Of a DNA stretch of 6,564 bases, positions 1-5,339 are shown piece after piece (position 1 is the stretch's first letter; the number at the start of each line of letters is the position of its first letter). The notes beneath the pieces are model-generated. The model saw only the letters and a program-made list of their open reading frames with translations, ran no database searches and was not told the DNA's origin. The stretch comes from Bacteroidales bacterium. Lineage in GTDB: Bacteria; Bacteroidota; Bacteroidia; Bacteroidales; FEN-979. The stretch covers positions 1-6,564 of the forward strand of contig JAFGNY010000018.1 of NCBI GenBank assembly GCA_016926765.1, in the 5' to 3' direction. The position numbers were made by a program, and so were the translations under genes.

Positions 1-7
1 TGCCTAT

Positions 8-56
8 TAATCAGAAAAACAACCAGAAGGTTTGATGCGAATTATTTTTCTGATCA
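8..56 (-). terminator. Nested inverted-repeat terminator at the operon end
   Basis: Read on the minus strand 8 bases after the EamA stop, ATCAGAAAAA (45-54) pairs perfectly with TTTTTCTGAT (10-19). The pairing extends to 12 with a G-U and a T-A pair. Inside it, close to the second arm, CAAACC-TTCT-GGTTG (20-34) makes a small hairpin with one bulged A, directly followed by TTTTTCTG. That is the hairpin plus U-tract arrangement of an intrinsic terminator. The outer arms are symmetric enough to act also on any gene converging from the left. The GC content of the stem is low. Confidence 0.5.
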
Positions 57-63
57 CGATGAC

Positions 64-975
64 TCAAAGAAAGAACAGCGCTACTCCTCCCACGGCGATG
101 ATGGCTCCAATGATCTCCTTGATGGTGATCTTCTCTTTCAGAAAGATCGCGGAGGGGGCAATGATCAAGACAGGAACAATCGACATCAGGGTGGCTGCCA
201 CGCCTGCGGAGGCGTATTTCACGGCAATGAGGGAGAAGGATACGCCCAGGAAGGGGCCGAAAAAGGATCCAACCGACATCTGGAGCATCGCTTTCCGGAA
301 GGTAAAGGCTAAAAAGACATCCCTCCAGCGACGCAGGAAGGTAAAGATCAGCACAAAGCCGGCAATTCCTGCGAGGATCCGGATTTGTGAGGCGGCAAAG
401 GCATCGTACTGTTGCATCCCGAATTTACTGAGCACCAGTCCGGTTGCTTGTCCGAATGCCCCTCCCAATGCCAGGAGCAAGCCAACCACGGGCAATCCGA
501 CCCGGAACCGGTTAAACATCCCTTTCCGGCTCGAGCGGTCGGCCTTTTTCAACACGACGATTGAAATACCTGCCATCGTCACAATCATGCCAAGCCAGTT
601 CTGCAGCGTAAGCGTTTCGCCCAGGATGATCCAGCTGATCAGGGCAGTGATGGGAGGAGCCAGCGACATGATGAGCATGGAGATGCGGGCGCCGATCATC
701 ACAAATGCCTGAAAGAGGCAGAGATCTCCGATGACAAAACCGACGAGGCCGGAGATAAAAAGGTAGAACCAGGCCTCTGTTGTTGCATCAATGGGGAAAA
801 AATATCCCCTGTAAAAGAGGGTAAAGGTACTGAGGAAGAGGAAGCCCAGGATCAGCCTGAGAAGGTTGAGTACCAGAGAGCCTATCTTTCTGCCGGCAGC
901 TTCGAATACCAGAGCTGTGACCGTCCAGAAGGCTGCCGCGATCAGGGCGGCTATTTCTCCCCAGTGCGCATTCAT
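64..975 (-). CDS. DMT-superfamily transporter, EamA type
   Basis: This 303-residue inner-membrane protein has ten predicted helices arranged as two homologous EamA halves, about residues 5-142 and 160-303. They are joined by a basic cytoplasmic linker (KKADRSSRKGMFNRFR, 143-158). The internal duplication shows in the matching ends of the halves: SLAPPITALISWIILGETLT (104-123) and SIVPVLIIAPSAIFLKEKIT (265-284). The LGE/LKE motif and the following glycine-rich helix (GMIVTMAGI, AIIAVGGVAL) are typical of the family. Substrates in the family include metabolites, amino acids and nucleotide sugars, and none can be chosen here. The ATG overlaps the EnvC-like stop as ATGA with no Shine-Dalgarno box, so translation is probably coupled. 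It is the last gene before the terminator. Its link to the envelope genes may be only positional. Confidence 0.92.
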   Translation of the reverse strand: MNAHWGEIAALIAAAFWTVTALVFEAAGRKIGSLVLNLLRLILGFLFLSTFTLFYRGYFFPIDATTEAWFYLFISGLVGFVIGDLCLFQAFVMIGARISMLIMSLAPPITALISWIILGETLTLQNWLGMIVTMAGISIVVLKKADRSSRKGMFNRFRVGLPVVGLLLALGGAFGQATGLVLSKFGMQQYDAFAASQIRILAGIAGFVLIFTFLRRWRDVFLAFTFRKAMLQMSVGSFFGPFLGVSFSLIAVKYASAGVAATLMSIVPVLIIAPSAIFLKEKITIKEIIGAIIAVGGVALFFL

Positions 976-2201
976 CGGTTACTCAGCCAATCCTGTGGAT
1001 CCATGATCGTTTTTGCCTGCCACACCTGGAAGTTGATCTCCGATTTCCCCTCTTCCCGGTTGTAATGAGCCTTTCCGATCACCTGCCCGGTGACTACAGT
1101 CTGGCCACCCGTTACCGTCACCTCATCCAGGTTGGAATAAACGGTCAGGTAATCGCCGTGCCGCAACATCACCACCTTGTTCAGGTTGGGGATCGAGAGC
1201 ACTTTGCTGACCACGCCGTTGAACACCGCTTTCACGGAGGCATTCTGACTTGTCATGATGTCAATCCCGTTGTTGTTTACCTTCACGTATTTCAACACAG
1301 GATGCGGATGCTCTCCGAAGGTGGATGTGACAACTCCCTGATCGGTAGGCCACGGCAGCCGTCCCCGGTTGGCGGCAAAGTTGGACGAGAGCCGCATCTC
1401 AGCCGCTTTAACACCCGCATCCACCGGCTTGCCGGATGCACGGACACGTGCCTCTTCCGCTAGGATCCGTTCAATCTCCTGTTGTAGTTTCTGCAATGCT
1501 TTCTGGTTGGCACGCAACGTGGCTAACAATTGTTTTTCCTTTTTCGAGAGGTCTTGTACCGTTCTGTCCTTCTGTTGTTTCTCTTTATCGAGCTTCGATT
1601 TCTCCTGCGCTTCCGATTCCGCCAGTTTCAGTTTTTCAGCCCGGGTCAGCTCAAAGGCATTCATCTGTCGACTCAAGGCAACCTGCGCTTCGCGGATGCG
1701 GTCGGCCTGTTTCCTGCGGTAAGCCGAATATTGCTGATAGTATTTCAAGCGTTGATAGGCCTGGTTGAAATCTCTGGCGGAAAAGACAAACAGCAAGCGG
1801 TTCTGGCCTTTCGTAAGCTTGTAAGCGTAATAGATCATCCGGGCATACTCCTCTTTTAACTCGTTCAGTTCCCGGCTCCTCCGGTCGATCAAACGCTGAT
1901 CTTCTCTGATCTTCCTACTCACCTCATCAATCTCCTTGCTGATCGTTGTGATCAGGGACTCCCGTTTTTTGATCCGGCTGTTCAGCAATTGCAGATCGTG
2001 CAGGGAGGTCTCCTTGCTCTTTTTCGTCTGGTCCAGCAGTTTGGTGGTATACTCTATTTCGCTCTCCAGCTTCTGGCGGTCCTGATTCAACTGATCCCTG
2101 TTCGTTTGTCCGGATGTTCTCAAACCAAAACAGAGAAAAAGTGTCATCAGGAATACGATCAGAAACCGACAGGGCAGATATGTAACCAACAGGTGGTTCA
2201 T
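972..2201 (-). CDS. EnvC-like LytM (M23) protein, probably non-catalytic amidase activator
   Basis: This 409-residue protein is predicted to act in the periplasm in peptidoglycan splitting at division. Residues 1-31 are a signal peptide (hydrophobic FLIVFLMTLFLCFG). Residues 33-255 are a Lys/Glu/Gln-rich coiled coil, broken by a conserved-looking stretch (RMIYYAYKLTKGQNRLLFVF, 121-140). Residues 283-406 are a LytM/M23 domain. The fold marks remain (FGEHPHPVLK, VKAVFNGVV, VVMLRHGDYLTVYSNL, VTGQVIG, DPQDWL), but the metal ligands are gone. HxGxD reads N310-N-G-I-D314, the YAHL-type histidine is Asn357, and HxH is E388-I-N390. Only Asp314 survives. Such degenerate domains are known from E. coli EnvC, which activates N-acetylmuramoyl-L-alanine amidases rather than cutting peptidoglycan. 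It overlaps both neighbours by 4 bases (ATGA each side). No Shine-Dalgarno box precedes the ATG, suggesting dependence on coupling. Confidence 0.9.
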   Translation of the reverse strand: MNHLLVTYLPCRFLIVFLMTLFLCFGLRTSGQTNRDQLNQDRQKLESEIEYTTKLLDQTKKSKETSLHDLQLLNSRIKKRESLITTISKEIDEVSRKIREDQRLIDRRSRELNELKEEYARMIYYAYKLTKGQNRLLFVFSARDFNQAYQRLKYYQQYSAYRRKQADRIREAQVALSRQMNAFELTRAEKLKLAESEAQEKSKLDKEKQQKDRTVQDLSKKEKQLLATLRANQKALQKLQQEIERILAEEARVRASGKPVDAGVKAAEMRLSSNFAANRGRLPWPTDQGVVTSTFGEHPHPVLKYVKVNNNGIDIMTSQNASVKAVFNGVVSKVLSIPNLNKVVMLRHGDYLTVYSNLDEVTVTGGQTVVTGQVIGKAHYNREEGKSEINFQVWQAKTIMDPQDWLSNR

Positions 2202-3031
2202 GGCCGGATACGGGTAAAATCTGACGGGATCTTAAACGGAAATTTCATCGGTTCATCGATGGTGATCCGCGAGAATTTCACATCCACCAGGATGCGGTTT
2301 TCTGCGGTGATCAGGTAAAGCATCTCCCTTGGAAAAAGCTGGTTGCCAATAGATTCGAACGAGGAGTAGGTGGCATCGAGTTTGATGTTGTCTTTTCGGA
2401 TCTCCTTGACATCTGCCCGGGTGATTTTGAAGGTTTTAGGATTAAGCCAGATATTCTGTACAAATATATTCCGCGCCTCCTCCTGATTCCGGATATACTT
2501 TTTCATTTTCTGCCGGGAAGAGGAGGAGAGTTTGTATTCATCCTTGTCGATGGATGCCTTAAATTTCCCATCCTCATAAAACGAGATATCGTTGCCGATA
2601 AGAAAGGATTGAAGAATATCGTATTCGATATTGGTATGCAAGAACTGATTCAGGTCGTACCAGTCTCCGATAAGATAGGTATTATTCAGTCTGTTGATGT
2701 ATTTGATCGAATCTTGCGAGATCATCAGGCGCATTCCTTCCAGCCCCATAACGGACAGGGAGAGCCAGATCAGCGTATCTTTCTGGATTCGGATCTGTCC
2801 GGAAAAGGCGTATTTCTGGTTTCCGTTTTTATAGTCGGCTGAAAAACGGGCGCTGAGAGTTGAAAATTGTAATTCCCTCTCTTTCAGCTTTTTAAACAGG
2901 TATTCAGGCCCCTCATCTTTAATCGGTTGTTTGATCAGGCTTCGTTGTGTCGTGCAGGAAGAAAAGAGGAGGATCCCGGCTAAACCCAGGATCATCAGGT
3001 TGGTTATCCAGGTTTTTTTCAGTTTTGTCAC
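2198..3031 (-). CDS. DUF4292-type lipoprotein
   Basis: This 277-residue predicted lipoprotein matches my knowledge of the Bacteroidota family DUF4292, whose function is not established. The N-terminus has a basic region (MTKLKKTW), a hydrophobic stretch (about 12-23) and a lipobox LFSSC with Cys26 as the lipidated residue. No acidic surface-export signal follows (CTTQRSLIK), so the protein probably faces the periplasm. The mature part is mostly beta-like: YAFSGQIRIQKDTLIWLSLS, then GLEGMRLMISQDSIKYINR, and near the end VDVKFSRITIDEPMKFPFKI. This pattern resembles LolA/LolB-like half-barrels that bind lipid or lipoprotein, an inference from the strand pattern only. Translation starts at GTG within a GTGA overlap with the TPR stop. 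Starting at Met13 would remove the basic region of the signal, so GTG is preferred. The stop overlaps the EnvC-like ATG. A homolog of LolB is the main alternative. Confidence 0.82.
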   Translation of the reverse strand: MTKLKKTWITNLMILGLAGILLFSSCTTQRSLIKQPIKDEGPEYLFKKLKERELQFSTLSARFSADYKNGNQKYAFSGQIRIQKDTLIWLSLSVMGLEGMRLMISQDSIKYINRLNNTYLIGDWYDLNQFLHTNIEYDILQSFLIGNDISFYEDGKFKASIDKDEYKLSSSSRQKMKKYIRNQEEARNIFVQNIWLNPKTFKITRADVKEIRKDNIKLDATYSSFESIGNQLFPREMLYLITAENRILVDVKFSRITIDEPMKFPFKIPSDFTRIRP

Positions 3032-4767
3032 TCCACTCCCTTTTTGCCCGTTACTTTATCCTGAAGAAGGTCTGAGCCGCCCCCTTTCTCCAGCGCCTGT
3101 TTCCAATAATCTCTTGCTTCCTCTTTCCTGCCTAGTTTAAACAGCACATCTCCGTAATGTTCCAGCACCTCACCGGAAAGATTTTCCCTGTCATCCATCG
3201 ATTTTCCAATCCATTCCAGCGCCTTCTCATACCGGCCGAGTTTGAAAAGTACCCACCCGTAGGTATCCTGAAAGGAGGAGTTATCAGGTTCCAAAGTCAA
3301 TGCTTTTTGAGACATCGTTTCAGCTTTCTCCAGTTCTATTCCTCGAAGAGCAAGGTAATAACTATAGTTGTTGAGCACGTATGGGTTATTCTCTTTGATC
3401 TGTAATGACTTTTCATAGGCTTTGTCCGATTCCTCCGTCCGGTTGAGTGCATGGTAGGTATCTCCAAGATACATATAAAACTGCGCGAGAAGGTCGTTGT
3501 TGTTCACCACCAGATGAACGCCTCTGTTGAGAATTTTTTCCGCTTCTGTATACTGTTTCAACTGAAATTCTCCCAGTCCGGTAAACAAATAAAGGTATGG
3601 CTGTTCGGGAAAAAGTTCAACCGCCCGGTGTCCGTAAAGGCTCAGATGTAAATAATCACTCATGAGTAAATCCATCCGCAACAACTCCTCCCACACAACG
3701 TATTTACTGCTGTCGAGGTCGATTACCCGTAAAAAGGCATTCCGGGCCTTTTCAAACTGCTGATCCTGGGCCAGCAGGTCGCCATGGATAGAGTAAACTT
3801 TGGGGTCATCGGGATGCGTTTGGATCAGGATATCAGCCAGTTCAAATGCCTCCTTTTTCAGATTCGTAACAATCTCATTGACCGTATAGAAAGAAAGGAG
3901 GATTTGGACTTTGGTATCCACATCCAGGTTTGGATTGCCAAATCCCAATTTGAGTTCATTGAATACCTTCTCTTTTTCCCCGGTCTTCCTGTAATAATCA
4001 GCAAGGGTCATATGAATATAGGCATTGTCGGGATCGATTTCCAAAATTTTATTATACAGTTCCAGGGCTTTTTCTTTCTTGTCTCTCGACATATTATATT
4101 CGGCAAGGATGCTGTAATACCGGCTGTCATCAGGATGTGATTCCATCAGCTTCATCAGTTCGGCTTCCGCATCCGGGTATTCTTTGAGGTGGAGATAGAT
4201 CTTATGTTTTTGCATCGAGATATCTTCAGTAATCCCGATCCGTTTTTCGATCTTGTTATAAATTTCAATCGCCTGCTGATAGTTTCCCAGCCCCAGGTAG
4301 AGTGCGGCGAGTTGATAGTAGTAATCCAGGTTGTCGGGATTGGATGCCACGATGGTCTCATAGATCGTCACAGCCTGGTCGTAATCCTGGGATAACTGGC
4401 ATGTTTCAGCCAGAAAAAGCTGGTACCATATATTCGACCGGTCAAGTTCATACGCTTTCTCCGCCAGAAGTTTTGCTTCATCATAGGATTTCTGTCCGGC
4501 CAGGATTTTGGCGAGTTCAAAGAAGCCAACCGGATCCCCCGGATACTTTTCGGTATAGTTCCGGAGCAATGCCTCAGCATCTTTGATATTCCCTGAAATC
4601 AGCAGTTTCTTGGCATCAATCAGGGCCGAAAGATTGCCTGCAGAGCTCTCCTGCTTTGAAGAATTTAAATTCTCCTGAACATGTTGAGCAAAAACGGAGG
4701 TCCCGGCCATTTCTCCGATCACGAACAGAAATACTAAAAAAAAGTTCCTTATCCTGAAGTGGTTCAT
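3028..4767 (-). CDS. Exported tetratricopeptide-repeat protein
   Basis: This is a 579-residue protein of unknown specific function, probably a periplasmic protein-protein interaction scaffold. Residues 1-28 form a Sec signal peptide: basic MNHFRIRN, hydrophobic FFLVFLFVIG, then TSVFA-Q as a likely signal peptidase I site. Residues 45-565 are almost entirely TPR. The turn between units (PGDP, PDN, PDD type) recurs near residues 75, 109, 143, 177, 211, 245, 279, 318, 352, 386, 421, 459 and 493. That is a 34-residue step with slightly longer units at three places, giving about 14 units. Typical unit endings are EIDPDNAY and TLEPDNSS. The C-terminus is basic (KVTGKKGVE). The ATG follows an A-rich tract (ACAGAAAAAAGA), the usual Bacteroidota initiation context. 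The stop overlaps the DUF4292 start by 4 bases. The coupling suggests that it works with the lipoprotein and the EnvC-like protein at the envelope, which is inference. Confidence 0.9.
   Translation of the reverse strand: MNHFRIRNFFLVFLFVIGEMAGTSVFAQHVQENLNSSKQESSAGNLSALIDAKKLLISGNIKDAEALLRNYTEKYPGDPVGFFELAKILAGQKSYDEAKLLAEKAYELDRSNIWYQLFLAETCQLSQDYDQAVTIYETIVASNPDNLDYYYQLAALYLGLGNYQQAIEIYNKIEKRIGITEDISMQKHKIYLHLKEYPDAEAELMKLMESHPDDSRYYSILAEYNMSRDKKEKALELYNKILEIDPDNAYIHMTLADYYRKTGEKEKVFNELKLGFGNPNLDVDTKVQILLSFYTVNEIVTNLKKEAFELADILIQTHPDDPKVYSIHGDLLAQDQQFEKARNAFLRVIDLDSSKYVVWEELLRMDLLMSDYLHLSLYGHRAVELFPEQPYLYLFTGLGEFQLKQYTEAEKILNRGVHLVVNNNDLLAQFYMYLGDTYHALNRTEESDKAYEKSLQIKENNPYVLNNYSYYLALRGIELEKAETMSQKALTLEPDNSSFQDTYGWVLFKLGRYEKALEWIGKSMDDRENLSGEVLEHYGDVLFKLGRKEEARDYWKQALEKGGGSDLLQDKVTGKKGVE
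3036..3041 (-). promoter_or_regulatory. Shine-Dalgarno-like box for the GTG-started lipoprotein
   Basis: The minus strand reads AAAAAGGGAG, then TGGA, then GTG. The AGGGAG is 4 bases ahead of the GTG start and lies inside the last codons of the TPR gene. It supports the GTG at 3029-3031 as a real re-initiation site. It is notable because the ATG starts of the two following genes have no such box. Confidence 0.35.
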
Positions 4768-4844
4768 TCTTTTTTCTGTATTATTTCATTCCTGCATTGG
4801 CTCCGCCGAGCTCCGCTTCTCTCCGGTTCCTGCATTCCTTGCAT
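4764..4844 (-). CDS. Candidate 26-codon small ORF or leader in the dut-TPR spacer
   Basis: An ATG lies 8 bases after the dut stop, and the frame runs 26 codons to a TGA that overlaps the TPR-gene ATG as ATGA. This is the same 4-base junction type used by the next three genes. AGGA (4850-4853, overlapping the dut stop) sits 5 bases ahead of the ATG and is a reasonable ribosome site. The peptide begins MQGMQEPERSGARRS and ends NEIIQKKE. It is polar and charged, with no signal or membrane segment, and I recognise no family. Much of it is encoded by the short repeats of the spacer. It may be a coupling leader that delivers ribosomes to the TPR start, or simply chance, since any ATG followed by A creates an overlapping TGA. 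Chance is the more likely explanation. Confidence 0.2.
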   Translation of the reverse strand: MQGMQEPERSGARRSQCRNEIIQKKE

Positions 4845-4845
4845 T
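4789..4845. repeat. Short direct repeats in the dut-TPR spacer
   Basis: On the plus strand TTCCTGCATT occurs exactly at 4789-4798 and 4827-4836, and TGCATT occurs a third time at 4840-4845. Between them CTCCG recurs at 4801, 4811 and 4821, an exact 10-base step. The region also contains the palindrome GAGCTC (4808-4813). I find no strong stem that would make it a terminator. It is too short and imperfect to be a known repeat family that I recognise. Confidence 0.6.
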
Positions 4846-4852
4846 GACTTCC

Positions 4853-5284
4853 TCATGTTCCCGTATGTCCGAAGCCTCCCGCTCCTCGATCCGTTTCCAT
4901 CAGCTCCTCCACCTCAATCCACTCCGCCTGTGTGTGCGCCGAGATGATCATCTGGGCGATCCTGTCCCCATCCTTCACCACGTACTCGCCGGAAGAGAGG
5001 TTGATCAGGATCACTTTGATCTCCCCACGGTAATCCGCATCGATCGTCCCGGGGGTATTCAAGACCGTAATTCCGTGTTTGATGGCCAGACCGCTGCGGG
5101 GCCTTACCTGCGCTTCATATCCCGCCGGGAGTTCGATAAAGAGCCCCGTTGGTACAAGCGTCCGGTCAAGCGGCTTCATCCGTATCGGTTCCGTCAGAAA
5201 AGCACGGAGGTCCATACCGGCTGAAGCACCGGTTTCATAAGCCGGCAGGGGATGATGGGATCTGTTGACGATGTTAACCTTCAT
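4853..5284 (-). CDS. dut: dUTP diphosphatase (trimeric dUTPase)
   Basis: This cytoplasmic enzyme hydrolyses dUTP to dUMP and pyrophosphate, keeping uracil out of DNA and supplying dUMP for dTMP synthesis. At 143 residues it is the normal size for the homotrimeric family. All five motifs are present in order: I, ASAGMDL (20-26); II, RPRSGLA (61-67), the phosphate-binding serine loop; III, GTIDADYRG (79-87), with D82 as the expected catalytic base and Y85 as the uracil-discriminating tyrosine; IV, GDRIAQ (106-111); V, RGAGGFGHTG (133-142), the glycine-rich C-terminal arm, with His in place of the more usual Ser. The ATG start follows an AT-rich leader (CAATAAATT) with no Shine-Dalgarno box, as is common in Bacteroidota. 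It sits between the flippase and the TPR gene on the same strand. The function has no evident link to the envelope neighbours; co-transcription is inferred from spacing. Confidence 0.97.
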   Translation of the reverse strand: MKVNIVNRSHHPLPAYETGASAGMDLRAFLTEPIRMKPLDRTLVPTGLFIELPAGYEAQVRPRSGLAIKHGITVLNTPGTIDADYRGEIKVILINLSSGEYVVKDGDRIAQMIISAHTQAEWIEVEELMETDRGAGGFGHTGT

Positions 5285-5300
5285 AATTTATTGAAAGCGG

Positions 5301-5308
5301 CAAAGTTA
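5301..5308 (-). promoter_or_regulatory. Candidate Bacteroidota -7 promoter element for the dut operon
   Basis: The minus strand reads TAACTTTG here, a full match to the Bacteroidota -7 consensus TAnnTTTG. It lies 16 bases upstream of the dut ATG (5284), so a transcript would have a leader of only about 10 bases. No clear TTTG-type -33 element is seen about 20 bases further upstream, where the flippase end and hairpin lie. The match is short and could occur by chance in this AT-rich spacer, but its position between the hairpin and dut suits an operon start. Confidence 0.4.
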
Positions 5309-5310
5309 AT

Positions 5311-5339
5311 AAAAAGCGGGATGACTTTACCCGTTTTTT
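5311..5339 (-). terminator. Weak hairpin with U-tract at the flippase stop
   Basis: Arms at 5311-5320 (AAAAAGCGGG on the plus strand) and 5330-5339 (CCCGTTTTTT) enclose a 9-base loop that contains the flippase TAA stop. Read on the minus strand, the core is four G-C pairs, an A-C mismatch and five A-U pairs, followed by TTTTTATTAA. On the plus strand the mismatch becomes a G-U wobble. The GC core is short, so it may only partly stop transcription, leaving some read-through from the flippase gene into dut. Confidence 0.35.

Noticed and set aside
32..712. A 226-codon open frame on the plus strand opposite the EamA gene
   Set aside because: It is antisense to a clear membrane protein, its product is a mixture of Ile/Met/Thr/Pro/Arg without domain or membrane pattern, and it would read straight through the terminator hairpin. 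It is a shadow frame.
1065..1859. Several plus-strand frames opposite the EnvC-like gene, including a Ser/Cys/Phe-rich one
   Set aside because: The unusual composition is what the complement of Glu/Lys/Gln coiled-coil codons gives. There is no start context or family signature.
4801..4830. GC-rich CTCCG block as a terminator between dut and the TPR gene
   Set aside because: The blocks are direct repeats, not inverted ones. The only palindrome is GAGCTC, and no U-tract follows in the transcribed direction.
4784..4852. Read-through extension of dut (23 sense codons after its TGA, in frame)
   Set aside because: The dUTPase already ends one residue after motif V, a normal end for the family, and nothing suggests recoding of the TGA.
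4844..5224. Plus-strand open frame opposite dut
   Set aside because: The minus strand carries all five dUTPase motifs in the right order, so the opposite frame is a byproduct of its codon use.
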